Positions 12,903 to 24,949 are shown, counted from the stretch's first letter. The stretch: 64,000 bases of DNA from Hyalella azteca (GCF_000764305.2 NW_025934862.1:216190-280189), one strand, 5' to 3'. Numbers and translations: made by a program. Notes: a model not told the origin generated them from the letters alone.

Positions 12903-13134
12903 ACGATCATGTCGCGCATCACATGGCTGCCGGCATCAGACAGCCAGATGCGTAAAGGCTACGCCGATGCCGACGCTAACCCGGCCACAGAGCGCCGGCA
13001 TCCCGACGGTGGCTCGGGGGGCTCCTTCGTGGACGAGGACGGCGAGGATGACGAGGACGGTGACTACGATGGCTCTGGCTACGCGTCCGGTGATGGGGCC
13101 AACGACGTCACTGAGGAGGGCAGCAGAGTCACCA
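12903..13134 (+). CDS. Penultimate exon of a GPI-anchored acidic protein, possibly a glypican
   Basis: A GC-rich island in AT-rich DNA, bounded by CCCCCAG at 12902 and the donor GTCAGT at 13135. It encodes 77 codons plus one base, continuing in frame into the next exon. The peptide has an acidic block (SFVDEDGEDDEDGDYDGSG) holding Ser-Gly pairs in acidic context (DGSGYASGDG), the usual form of a glycosaminoglycan attachment site. Before it, DSQMRKGYADADAN is loosely like the segment that precedes the attachment sites in glypicans (KMKNAYNGNDVD type). With the GPI-type tail in the next exon this suggests a cell-surface heparan sulfate proteoglycan. No upstream exon carrying the cysteine-rich domain was found, so the family call is tentative; that it is an exon is much surer. 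In the + direction it follows a 57-bp minisatellite. Confidence 0.6.
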
Positions 13135-13440
13135 GTCAGTCATGATTTATTTATCTTCTTTATTGGTTATTAGTGTATTTATCTTGTTTATTAGTATCAA
13201 TTTATTTATTGTATTTATGTGCTATAATAATATTATATTTCAGCTAATAATTATTTAGTTTTTTGTGCCCTGCTTACTCCTAACCGGCAGCTGTTTGGGT
13301 ACTAAAGCCTACTTCTCTTTTTCTTATAATAAATTACATATTAATTACTTACCAGTATATTAATACAGGAATCATCATATACAATATATTGTACCTATGT
13401 AATATTATTATTATAAAATGATTTTATTTGTCAAATAAGC

Positions 13441-13677
13441 GTCAACTAAATAGTGATATAAGTGTCCAGCAAAGTTAATTCTCTACGACTAACTCAAATA
13501 ATTTATTCACCTCAGCTTACTCAGACGACCATGAGTCCGTGCAATCAACTAAATGTTGATATAAGCTCCCACTCACTGTAAATTTAATTCTCTACGACTA
13601 ACTTGAATAATTTATTAATTAATTAATTTAATTTAATTATTTCTTTATTAATTGCTCAATTAATTTATTTACCTCAG
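13441..13677 (+). repeat. Tandem duplication spanning the last-exon acceptor
   Basis: A roughly 110-bp segment occurs twice. In the first copy CACCTCAG (AG at 13514-13515) is followed by 29 bases (13516-13544) that match the start of the real last exon (13678-13706) with two substitutions. Flanking TTAATTCTCTACGACTAACT is also duplicated. An AT-rich expansion (TTAATTAATT type) at 13612-13668 lengthens the second copy. Confidence 0.85.
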
Positions 13678-13802
13678 CTTACTCCGACGACCATGAGTCG
13701 GTGCAAGTGGTGGCCTCAGGGTCCCCGGGCAGCGTGGGGACGAGCTTGTACTGCAGCTTCTTGCTACTGCCCGCGCTGCTGTACTGCGCGCACTACCCTT
13801 GA
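13678..13802 (+). CDS. Last exon of the GPI-anchored acidic protein: GPI signal and stop
   Basis: The acceptor TTTACCTCAG precedes an open frame that completes a split Thr codon and runs 40 more codons to TGA at 13800-13802. The peptide reads as a hydrophilic spacer (YSDDHESVQVV), a small-residue stretch (ASGSPGS) suited to a GPI omega site, then a short hydrophobic C-terminus (SFLLLPALLYCAHYP) with no cytoplasmic tail, which is the layout of a GPI-attachment signal. It would place the protein on the outer face of the plasma membrane. The hydrophobic part is short (about 16 residues), so a prediction tool could dissent. A decoy copy of this exon's acceptor and first 29 bases lies about 160 bases upstream. 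A 19-bp minisatellite begins about 45 bases after the stop, probably in the 3' UTR. Confidence 0.6.
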
Positions 13803-13845
13803 CTACTGCAACTACTGTATCCTGCTAGTGTCTTGTTCACTGCGT

Positions 13846-14108
13846 AGATATTGCGTCGTGTTGCATGCATTGCGTCATGGTGCAGGCATTGCGTCATGGT
13901 GCAGGCATTGCGTCATGATGCAGGCATTGCGTCATGGTGCAGGCATTGTGTCATGGTGCAGGCATTGCGTCATGGTGCATGCATTGCGTCATGGTGCGTG
14001 CATTGCGTCATGGTGCGTGCATTGCGTCATGGTGCATGCTTTGCGTCATGGTGCGTGCATTGCGTCGTGGTGCATGCATTGCGTCATGTTGCATGCATTG
14101 CAACGTAT
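13846..14108. repeat. 19-bp minisatellite, about 13 copies
   Basis: The unit GCATTGCGTCATGGTGCAG varies at a few positions (GCATGC, GCGTGC). All three + frames are open through it, giving 89-140 residue frames rich in Cys, His and Trp that are repeat translations. It sits directly behind the GPI-protein stop codon. Confidence 0.92.
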
Positions 14109-14109
14109 C

Positions 14110-16238
14110 GCATAGACTGAGCAAGCATGGCGCTCACTCTGGAAGAGCGGAGCTTGCGTGCCTCTTGCTTATTCTTCGCCCTTCAATGACAAACTTTTTG
14201 ACAAACGCAGTTTTTCACAAGTTTTATGCAGACATATAATAAGATGCTTAGTTGAAATTGTTCTTCTGCATGAACCTTTTTCGAGGAATATAATTCTCTG
14301 AAAGAAATTTTTCATGGTAGACCTATTTATTAAAAATCACGCCTCTGCAGAAATGATGTACATGAACCAGGATGATTTTGTAAGCCATTAATTTTCTCCA
14401 AGATGAGTTTTCGGACATGTTCTTCTTAGAGAAATTTCGTGACTTGAAACAAAACTCAAGTGCAAGAGATGGCGATCAAGCTATCGGTTTAAGGATTCGG
14501 TGTTGGTGATTTTGTGTATGAAGGTGTCAGCGATGGTGATTATGTGGATGATGATGGTTATGACGTGTTTATTTTCTGATGCATGCTCTCTCTCGTTGAT
14601 CACCATTTATTAGATGAACGAGTTGGAAGACCTTGAAGAAAAAACTCTTCTGGAAGGTGCGTGACCTTGTTACCGTTCATAGGCTTCCTTCATACATCAT
14701 TACAATTAATTAAACCCACAAGCGTTGTTATAAATCGGAGCATTTTGCAACAATGGCGAAAAACAATTGTGATGATTATCTTCTCAAGATTGGCGGAATA
14801 TGTTTCGTGCTCTTAAATATACGTAACAATGTTAATTGTTTCCTCTAATGTAAAAGTTGACATTAGGATCTTCATTTTTTTTGTAAGTACTTTTCTCTTT
14901 ACAAATTCAGGTGTCAAATTGGATATTTCCATTGTTAAAATAACTTCAACGCGGGGTGTATTCTATAATTTCTTTCTTTTTATAAAAAAGTTGTTTGCTT
15001 AGTAACTCATAATGAACATGACTAGTGAGCTATAACTATGAACAAATAAATTCCAATTATTTGACGTACTCGATTTCATTTTATTCTTAATTTAACTTTA
15101 TTTTGGTTTTTAAGTAAGACTATGCCATATACTTCTGTAAAGTATATATACGTGGCTTTTTGATAAAGAAACTTTCAAGGAGTGTATTAAAATAATAATT
15201 ATTAAATTTTACATGAATGGCCGCGGCACCAAATTCGATGTTCTCATCCAGTTGCTGTCGGAGGCTAGAATTTTGTTAAAATTTTGATTATATTGAATTT
15301 CTCTGACGCGGTAATTGATAATTCGCACTAAATTATGAATTAATCTTATATCGATGTAATAAATAAGATACTACAACTGATGCTCGTGCATAATAAATTC
15401 ATATACTGCATAATTGTGAAATTTATTAGTGAAATAATTTTGATTTGTATGAATCGTTGGAATCGCTGTAACATCTTTCACTGAATCCTTCTGGAATAAC
15501 TTCTCTATTTAAGAATCATTTTTTGGTTAAATTAGTTGCAGAAAAATAGTGTAAACTAAGGGAAGAAATTTTCTCTATGCGTTCCAAAATAATTGAATTT
15601 GGATTTAAAAAGTAACCACTTGATGTAGAATATACGTGAAATATTTTTACACAAAATCATACCTATATTGCTGATTTAATCCTAGTTTTGTAACAAATTT
15701 TACATTTTGTTTGATTCCACTTCTTGTACAGTTAATTGTCGGCTAAAATTAATAATATTCTGTAGCGATAAACTTGAAAAAAATCCTTTATGGCTTCTCT
15801 GAATTTTTATTTCTGAAGCGTTCGTAATTCCATGTTTTTGACATCTTCGTTTCCAAATTTAAGATATTGATTTATCACGGATGTTTCTAGAATTGTGTAT
15901 TCATCTGAGCCTTGAATTGTCGTTGTCAACTGTCTTCGAAGACTCGGCTTGTTCGATAATGCAATGTTTTCTTAGGGGGGCGGTTAGATCAGCAGCAAAC
16001 TAATTATTTATTAGTTCTTTATATATTTTGTTTATTATTAAAATTTTCCTCAATAATTGTCCCCAAGTCATAGTTAGAACGACTCGGCATGTTCATTTAT
16101 TAACCAACTTCACAGCTTTTGTTGTGAGCTTTTAAGTTAAGTCATCATATTAAGTTACCTCTAAGTCGATACTTTTAACTGTGAGAGGTTGGTTCTTTGG
16201 TGCTTTGTAGGGATTGTGAAACGAGTTGTGATCGAGTA
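14110..16238. other. AT-rich noncoding DNA
   Basis: No gene or element was recognised. Confidence 0.5.
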
Positions 16239-16239
16239 T

Positions 16240-16402
16240 GACTGATCTAATATTAGATCAGTCGTACGTTCACCTTAACAAATCAATCGGTGATTTAGCT
16301 GCAATTGAATACTGTTATGACTGATCAGGTATTAGATCGGTCATTTAGTCTCCATTAAAAAGACAACTGACAAAGAATTTAACTGACCGAGTAAAAGATC
16401 AG
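16240..16402. repeat. Three spaced palindromes of the GATC...GATC type
   Basis: A perfect 24-bp palindrome occupies 16240-16263 (core TGATCTAATATTAGATCA). Imperfect relatives lie at 16318-16343 and 16383-16402, giving spacing of about 65-80 bases. Each has a GATC-containing half-site repeated in opposite orientation. The role is unknown: it could be a protein-binding array or part of a repeat. Confidence 0.6.
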
Positions 16403-16404
16403 TC

Positions 16405-19060
16405 TGTGCATCTTCTGTAAAGCAACGATGGAATGAAGAGGTGACTCATCTAGTGTATCTGATCGCTCGTATTTTCTCAACCATACGGAGATTACGTGAT
16501 CGCGCTAACGAAATAATTGTGGATGTTTCTGATGAAAGCTTGACTCACTTAAATAATGATCATCAAGACTCAACTGATTAGGTTTGCCTACTGACGTACA
16601 TAATTGGTACTTAAGTAGCTACCTTATCATTTTAGTAACGAACAAATATTGGTTCAAACTTTAATCTTCACAACTTGTTCTGAAGGTTGTACAGTGCAAT
16701 TATTTGTAATTACTGCGACATATTATTACAATAATTACTTGCATGGCCGTTCTCTAGAAATTCTAATTTTATTTATTTCTTTGTATTCGTATAACTTTTC
16801 ATATCAAATTCTTGCTAAGTTCTTTCTATCAGTCCCCGTTAATTGCTCGCCTGACGAAATCGCTATAAACATCGCTATTTACTTTCTCTTAAACTCGTCT
16901 CGTGAAACATTCGATTATTTTGAGAAGAATGTAACTGTTTGCATGTCTGGCAACGCTGAAAGGAGTTTTACTACTGTAAAGTTCGCTACGCGTAAATGTT
17001 TGTTCTTTAGAAATGCGCCTCGTAAGCATACGACACATTCTCGAAGAATTCTCTCTGTATAAGGTAATATGTATTGTTTTCGGAAAATGAAGCACTTGAG
17101 CAACACTGTACTACAGGTGCTAAATCTTTGGAGTTATGTTCTTAGATTCCAGCAAAATTTGTACTGCCTTTTGTACTCATCCTGCATGTAAACATGTGTT
17201 GAAGTAATCAAATTACACTGAATATCACTGATTGGCTTACGTAGTAGAAATGTAAGGAAACTCTTGTCTACTTAATAATTACTGTACTACAAACTGGAAT
17301 ATAATCTTGGTATTGCAGCGTTGCGGTAATGGTATCTGATTTTGGTCGTCAAGTTACTGGGGAACTTGGTAATTACTGTATAATTAATCAGGCTTCTGTT
17401 GTTGACGAAGTTGTTGTCATACTGCGAGTTTTTGTTGTTGTTTCCTGCAAGCTTTTAGTGCTAATAATTACTTGGGAATGTTTATTTTCGTTCTATATTT
17501 GAACATTAAAGCGGCTACAATTATTAAAATGAGAAAATGAGTCACAAGTATTGATTTAAAATGTAACGACCTCCCAACGTACGCGTCAAGTCTCCTCTAA
17601 AGCTATATGCCCATCAATCGTGGCAGTCAAGATACAAGGATTTTGTATACCTCCTATAATGTAAGAACGAGTCACCGTGATTATTTTTAGAGCGTGAATC
17701 TCACATATGTTCATCACAATGACTCACTGCATTCATCATTGTGGAGTGTGGGAGCAGTTTTCTCTTGCAGGCAACAAGCACGCGTGGTATGAGTCGCAAT
17801 GGCAATGTGTGTTTTTAAATAATTTATTAGTCATTAATTATGAGTGGAACGATTAAGATACCGAAGCGTTTGTTGTAAAAGTTTGGTGGCTGCTTCTATA
17901 AAGAGTATAAAGCAGTGGTCGACGTTTAGCTTTTTATCAAATCAATTACTTACCCGGAAATTTAAATAGTATCCAAATCATCACTAAATAAACGCGAACT
18001 GCAGCCATATGATGCCCATGTGTTTAAAATTTAAGGCACTTGGGAAATTAATCTAGTTGGGTCAAGTAGCTTAGATAGTCAAAACATGATTGGCAAATGA
18101 GCGCGTCGTATGTTGTTTTTAAATTCAAATTTGTTGATATAGGAATCGCACAGTTAATCATTTGAAGCATTACGCGAATCTTCAGAAAAAGAGACGTGCG
18201 TATCAAAAAACCAAGCTAGTTGTGTATCTACAAGAGGAGCGCCACGCGTATTAACGTGACAAATGGAAGCGCGTATTATTACTTAAAGCTGCATGCGTAT
18301 TGAGATCTTAAGCAAAACGCGTATCAATACGCTTAGCAATACGCTAAGCAACACGTACGCGGATTATAACGCTAAGCAACACGCGTATAAACGGAAGCTG
18401 AGATACTACAGATTTGCGGGCGCCTTATGCAGCCAGCACGATTAGATCTCAGCACTGGCATCTAGGTGTTTTGAGTGTGGTAATAAGAGTCTAGTTAAGG
18501 TACCGTCTTCCACAAGCAGTAGTGTCAACTTAGGTCCAATTCTCAGCCACTTAGCACGTCGGGCCCCGAACGAGATGGAATAAAGTTCATGTGCTTTTGT
18601 TGTAGTGCGCCAGAAATTGTTGACGTTGCTTAACTCTCTCTATCTCTCTGAAACAATCAGCTTTCTGTCATAAGACTTAGGCTTCATGTCATTTGCAGTT
18701 AGGGATATGCGACCTCATGTTTCAAGGATCCACACTTCGGACGTAAAATTAAGTCAATGTGTGCGATTCTGTGAGCGTTGTTCTCCCTCTTTTATCGCAG
18801 AAATGTGGATTCTTTTCTTACAAATGTCAAATCGCGTGCGTGGTGTACGTATGTAAATGAAAGTGTACGCTCTGTAGTTTTTTCTTAGTTTCGATTCATC
18901 CCTATAAGGACAAGTCTCCTTGTAAGTCATTTGTTTTGAATGTATTTAATCATCGGTCTCCGTGTAAAGTTTGCATTTCGGCGACTGCGTTCTCTACTGA
19001 AACACAACCTATTCTCCAGCAATTTTAATTCGACTTCTCCTACTAATGCTTCAGCTCTGC
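16405..19060. other. AT-rich noncoding DNA
   Basis: A 137-residue frame at 16649-17062 has no family signature. A degenerate run of ACGCGTAT and CTAAGCAACACG motifs lies at 18237-18390. Nothing else was recognised. Confidence 0.45.
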
Positions 19061-19062
19061 GT

Positions 19063-19345
19063 CGTGGCAAATTTTCCTGCAGCGAATTTTGGGTCGCAGT
19101 GAATTTTCCTGCAGGGAATTAGTGATAATATTTGGTCATGACAAATTTTCAGGCAGAGAATTAGGGTGATTATTTGGTCGTGAAGAATTTTAAGGTAGAG
19201 AATTAGGGTGATTATTTGGTCATGGCGAATTTTCAGGCAGAGAATTAGTGTGATTATTTGGTCGTGAAGAATTTTCTTGCAGCGAATAATTAGGTCGAGG
19301 CAATTTTTCATGTAGCGAACTATTTTGCGAATATTGTGTCGTGGT
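19063..19345. repeat. About 42-bp degenerate minisatellite, 6-7 copies
   Basis: The recurring core is GAGAATTAGGGTGATTATTT followed by GGTC(A/G)TG and GAATTTT(C/A)AGGCA. Copies differ at several positions, so this array is older than most others in the window. Confidence 0.8.
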
Positions 19346-20615
19346 GAATTTTCCAGTCAGCTGACTGCGCTGAAGTATACTGTGAGTGTGGCTTCATACC
19401 TGACCAATAAACTGTACATCAATTGTTTAGGTAACAAGTTATGAATGTGCCAGCATTTCATGTCTTTGGCCTTCCAGCTACAAATGTAGTAAACATTCTT
19501 TGCAACTTATCTTGTATTTAATGTCAATTACTTCGTAGAATATTTCTATCGTTCGATTTTCTGGTCAGCAGTTGACCTATTTTATTATGATGATAGCAGT
19601 AAATTTATCTTTTTTGGTTTAAAAGATGCGATATTATTTTTAAAATGCTGCTATTTCAACTCGAGTTTTCGACAGCTGCATTCGTCAGACGCGATGCTAC
19701 CTAAAAAATATTGCTCTTAATTGACGTTGAAATAAACTGCATTAAGCACTCATCTAAATAATGCATTCGATGATTGGGCGGCAATATAAATGAATTGGGT
19801 ACAAATTGGGCAATTCAAATGTCAGCCTCGAGTAGGTAACAGAAGTGCAGGCGTTACACGGAACAATGCACGTTTTATTCATGTTTTATTCAGTTGATTG
19901 CTGGATCATACTTGTTAGTACCTTACGCAGATCCTCGATCAAATATTTGGAACGTCCAAAAATCATGGCTACAAATATCTAAGTAAAACATTACTATTGT
20001 TTACAATAATCATATTATTAAATTCGTAGACCACTTGCGATCCCATTTCTACGGCCGTGAACTAAACGTAAGGCCTAAAGCAATATACTAACTTAGAGGT
20101 TATACGTTAACAATTGCATGCATAGTATTGGCATTTCCATATATGCGACTCCCAGTCCGTACACTTGGGACTATTTAAGTTAAATGTCAATTTTAATGAC
20201 CGCTGCTGAAATGTTCATAATCTCATTTACTTTGACAACGATTTGTGCTGAGAGCATAAAACTAAATTCAATTTGATGTTTGTGAATATTTTTTATGAAC
20301 CATTCTAGAAGTGGACTTGGACTGTAGGTTACATGTATTTTTTTCCTTATTTGTGTAATGTGTAAGAGATTGAGACACAATTGGCGTGTGGGATGTGCAA
20401 TATTCAAGTAGGAAACATTTTCTTTTCAATAGAAACTCTCTCCTTTACACCACAAGTGACATGCTGGCATGGCTGAAAAGTCATATATTTTGTAGGAAAA
20501 TCATTCAAATGTCGAAATTGAGCACTTCTTCTAGAGGAAATAATTTGTTACGATATTTTAACTTCCAGCTATTATTGCCATGCATCTTTCCTCTTCACAC
20601 TGCAGCACTGCTAAT
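19346..20615. other. AT-rich noncoding DNA
   Basis: Nothing was recognised. Confidence 0.5.
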
Positions 20616-20905
20616 CCCCCACTCCTCTCTTCACACTGCACCGCTTTAAAGACTGCACCGCTGCCAAGACTGCACCGCTATAAAGACTGCACCGCTGCAA
20701 GACTGCACTGCTGCAAAGACTGCACCGCTACAAAGACTGCACCGCTACAAAGACTGCACCGCTACAAAGACTGCACCGCTTTGAAGACTGCACCGCTTTA
20801 AAGACTGCACCGCTACAAAGACTGCACCGCTACAAAGACTGCACCGCTGCAAAGACTGTACCGCTGCAAAGACTGCACCGCTTCAAAGACTGCACCGCGT
20901 TAAAT
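20616..20905. repeat. 17-bp minisatellite, about 16 copies
   Basis: The unit GACTGCACCGCTACAAA varies at the last positions (CTTTAAA, CTGCAAA). The frame at 20580-20801 is a translation of the array. Confidence 0.93.
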
Positions 20906-21160
20906 ATGTTCTGCACATTGGAGCACCGCGGTCGTGACGCAGGGCGGCAGTCGTGCGTAGAGTTTTGCAGCGCGGCCACTCAGCGCCTCATTAGCGCTCA
21001 TCAACTCGGATTACAGGAAAAGTTAACCCCACTCGTAGCTCCTGAATCTCGAGGCCGAGCAAGCCACAGGGAATTATAATCCAGATCTCTGCTCGGACGT
21101 TCCGCAATACACCATTTTACTGCAAGTTTTTCTTCCAAAGTTCATTAATTTGCTACTCGA

Positions 21161-21358
21161 CTGCACATTTCTGCTCCACAGTTCCTCAATTTGCTGCTAA
21201 ACTGCACATTTCTGCTCCACAGTTCCTCAATTTGCTTCTAACTGCACATTTCTGCTCCACAGTTCCTCAATTTGCTTCTAACTGCACATTTCTGCTCCAC
21301 AGTTCCTCAATTTGCTTCTAACTGCACATTTCTGCTCCACAGTTCCTCAATTTTCAAA
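21161..21358. repeat. 40-bp tandem repeat, about 5 copies
   Basis: The unit AACTGCACATTTCTGCTCCA continues with CAGTTCCTCAATTTGCTTCT. The middle copies are identical; the first and last are partial or diverged. Confidence 0.92.
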
Positions 21359-24095
21359 ATAATTGCAAATTTAAGACACATTAATGTTAACGGCGTCAAA
21401 ATTCATTTATTCCAACACAGTTCCTTGTACGATTGCTGTAGTTTGGTTCTCGCCAATTCCAATTATTACTAAATCCCAACTTCTTCACAGCGCCTTCTCA
21501 TCCATGTTTTGTGATGAAAAGCTGAAGCTGCCATCTGTCATCTCTATAATTTTATAAATTAGAGGTGTCATTGATTAAATTATTGAACCTTATATTCATA
21601 GTAAAGCTCTCGCCACCAACACGGCGGCCGAGATCTGGGTTTCAAAGCATTATTACCATGCATCATCTTCAGTTCGGAATGCTGCACAAATGCTCTACTT
21701 AATTCTCTATGAAATACGTGTGTTGCTAATAAATTATAAAAATTCTCGTGCATGATCAACTGAAGTTGGTGATTTTTTCTTGTATACTTCTCTTCTCATA
21801 CTCTAAAATAATAATTCATGAATATTGATGACTTGAATACTTGATGTATATGGGTAGCTGGTCGCCCTCTCTTGTGTACATTAGCAGTCTGTACGCGCTG
21901 AGGCTATATTGCGTACATACAACATACACTGAGCGCACTGTCTTCTCAGAAAAGCTTTGTAAGCCATGAGTAATGTTAGTGTATAAAATGTGTTTTATTT
22001 CAACTCTTATTTATCTCGCACGTTTGAAGGAATTTCAAAACTATGAATTCGCTGGATAATTTCTGAATAATTTCTTGCAGTCGTTTTTTTTTTGCAACTT
22101 GCGATAGTTGTTCTCGTTTTTCGTCAATCACTGTTCAATATGAACCCAATTAGCGAATGTATTTTTCATACAATTAGAAGTATTTTAATTATGATTGTTT
22201 ATTATTTTACGTTCTTACTGAAATATTTTCGTATTTCATCGGTATTTTGTATAAATAAACTGCCTATGTAATTACTGACTGTTTCAGCACAAGAAAATCG
22301 TAGGAACACAAAATTGCCAATTTATCATCCATTAATGTATCAAAATTTTGGGCATTATTTCATTACTCACCAGACAACTGACGTTGAATCAATGTTGACA
22401 TAATTTTATTTAGTTGAATCAACGTTAGTTAAACGTTGATCCAACGTCTTTTTAGTATTGGGTATTTGCCAAGCATCAAGAATTGAACAAACTTAATTAT
22501 CCAATTATAGGCTATATATTGACACTTTGAGCCTGCAGAGCTGTCGCCACTCTGTGTCATTGTCAGTTTCGTGAAACAACTAACGCCTGAATTGTTTCGT
22601 GGGTTCGAGTCTCAATTATTCACGTCGCTGCTTCAAGCCTTCACAAAGGAAGTAATTTTTACAGAGAAAATTAGTTCATTTTGACCCCTGTAGGTCTTTT
22701 TGATCAGCATAGGCCTCTTTAAATCAGGAGCTTTATATCGACAACAAAATATTTTTTACATCGTCAATTTAATTTAACCCTTTCGAATTTAATTTTTTAC
22801 CGCATTCGTATTATTCACAAAGTTTTTTTTCTTTAGCGCATGTGGGTTGTTTTTACGCAGTAAAGTTAATGATAGTGTAAGCCAATCCACGTCCCAAGTC
22901 TTTAATTGTTCAATCGAGTTTCGATGACAGTGATGCATTGAAATATAATTATTAATCTAGTACGTATTCTACATAAGTAATATTCGGTGATATAATCTTT
23001 TAGAGTGTCATTATTTATGTTATTATGAATAAATGCTGCCCATATTGTAGGGTTATATTCAATGTATCTCTATTACTATGCGCTATAGCCATCGCTCTAT
23101 ATATGACACTTGGGTATGCGTCTATGCTGCTTAGATTGTCCTTTTATTCTATAGGTGGCTGTTGCGACGGTGTTTGTTGTATATGAAATGAATTATGAGA
23201 GGCAATAAAATACACAATTCTATGCCAGACTTTCATTACTCACCATTTTTTCTTGATTTTAAAAGTCTCATTCATCCAGGAATTTTACCTGTGTAATTTG
23301 TACGGTGAAAGTTCTTCTTTATAACTACTAAAATTGTTTTTATGCGTTAAAATGCAATTTGTTGATTAACCTTACGTCCAAAACTCGATTTTTCCATGGA
23401 GACATACCTACGTTATATACCTCGTATATAACGTAAAAACTTTCATACACATTACACAATAGAGAATAATTAAGAACATCTTTTCATACTTTTCTCAATT
23501 GTGAAAAATCCAAAATGTTCCACTGCTTCGCACTCTGCTGTTCCACTTTATCATAATTAAATGCTCACGTTTGCCTAAAACCCCTTACATTTGCCGTAAG
23601 TTTTCCTTTTGTTGTTTTCCTTTTTGTGGGCGCCAGTCTTCCATCACACTGATGAATCTACCACCTCGCAAAAATAGAGCGCATTTTGGACCGTCCTAAT
23701 TACAGCGAGAAACCAAGCCTCGTGATGAGCAGCTAGCCTTGCAGTGGGTCCTACGCAACCGACTTTTGTTGCGCGCCAGAATAATGGGCCGCGGTTGGCA
23801 TTGGACGTTCAGGACTCGCGGCTTTTTCGCTTTGATTTTCAAATTCTCAACATTGACTAGCCGAATTATCTTGCATGAATAATTTCCAAGAAGGTACGTT
23901 CCTGAATAATTTGTAGCGGACTTTAACAGAAAAATGTATGGAACATTTCCTGTGATGTACATGTGAGATTAGTTATCCACGAAAAAGAATTGAATTAACG
24001 GTTGTCGACATGCATTAAAATATTTAATGCCATGGTTGAACTAATATGAGGTTGACCCACGGGTATGACGATTTTTCGCCGTTCTGCGCATCTCT
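21359..24095. other. Noncoding DNA
   Basis: At 22380-22455, GTTGAATCAA and TCAACGTT motifs recur in both orientations, probably a remnant of a short inverted-repeat element. A GC-richer - strand frame at 23696-23962 has no recognisable domain. Nothing else was seen. Confidence 0.45.
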
Positions 24096-24508
24096 TGATT
24101 GACGTCACTGTGGGCACGAAATATAAATAGTGTATATCAACATATTGTTTACATGCAACTAGTCTTATTTTAAGCAAAACCAATGTCACAAATCAGTTTG
24201 ACGTCACGCGGTGACGTCACAAGAGCCAAGGTGACGTCACAGTTGGAATAACAAATGACATCCGCAAGGCGCAGCTGCACTAGGGGAAAACCTTGTAAGT
24301 TCCCCCATGGATAAAATTAATCTCATTAAAATTGACAAAAACAATTTATTTACTGTAACTCGTATTATTTTAAGCAAAACGGGTGTTACAAATTAGTTTG
24401 AATCACACCCCGACGTCACATGGTGACGTTACAACGACCAAGATGACATCACGGGTGCAATAGCAATAACAAATGACATCCGCAAGGCGCAGCTGCGCGT
24501 GGGTCATC
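24096..24508. repeat. About 197-bp tandem duplication with a cluster of TGACGTCA sites
   Basis: The segment at 24166-24308 is repeated at 24362-24505 (both contain TTTTAAGCAAAAC and AATGACATCCGCAAGGCGCA). Perfect TGACGTCA palindromes, the CRE/ATF-type core, occur at 24100-24107, 24199-24206, 24212-24219 and 24232-24239. The second copy has decayed versions (CGACGTCA, TGACGTTA, TGACATCA). No gene start was found nearby, so regulation is conjecture. Confidence 0.7.
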
Positions 24509-24696
24509 CTTGTATTAGTTCAAACAGGGTTAAATGCTAGGCCATAATGTCACCAATTATATTATCGAATTCCATTTTAAATGTTTCCAACATAATCGTC
24601 TGCAATTGGGATGCCCATATCATGCAGAGACCATACAGTATATTGCATAGAACCTGAATTGTAGAGAATACCCACTAACGTAAAACGATCTATACA

Positions 24697-24945
24697 TAAT
24701 AAATAATAATAGCGGTTTCAGCGTTTATTAGGCCGTAGGCCTGTCGCCGATTCTTAACATCGCAGAACATTCACAGCATTTTGCGGTCTCGAACTCACAA
24801 CTCACTGCTACAATTTTGCTTTGCTTAACCGCCCGGCCTCCTCGCCGATTCTGACCAGAAACTGGCGCACAGAGCTGGGATCGAACCCGCGCCTCTCTGC
24901 GCCAATCACGGTACTCTGAACTGTAACCACTGGGCCACCCTGCCA
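24697..24945 (-). mobile_element. tRNA-derived SINE, copy 1
   Basis: On the - strand the element starts with a tRNA-like head. The A box is TGGCCCAGTGG (24937-24927) and the B box is GTTCGATCC (24886-24878), 51 bases apart as in real tRNA genes. The tRNA-unrelated body follows, and the 3' end is an (ATT)n tail at about 24697-24710. A second copy of the same family lies at 57771-58992. It cannot fold as a full tRNA and has no protein. Confidence 0.85.
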
Positions 24946-24949
24946 GTGG

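Noticed and set aside
13693..14239. Cys/His/Trp-rich 89-140 residue frames
   Set aside because: They start in the wrong frame of the GPI-protein exon or in the 19-bp array, and all three frames are open.
16649..17062. 137-residue frame
   Set aside because: AT-driven hydrophobic composition, no recognisable family, no splice or neighbour support.
20616..20905. CRISPR-like array
   Set aside because: The repeats are contiguous with no unique spacers and the genome is eukaryotic; the same holds for every other array here.
23696..23962. 88-residue - strand frame near the TGACGTCA cluster
   Set aside because: No recognisable domain or splice context; its Arg/Cys-rich end is not a known family.
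24878..24937. tRNA gene
   Set aside because: A and B boxes are present but the sequence continues as a SINE body with a tail and cannot form a full cloverleaf.
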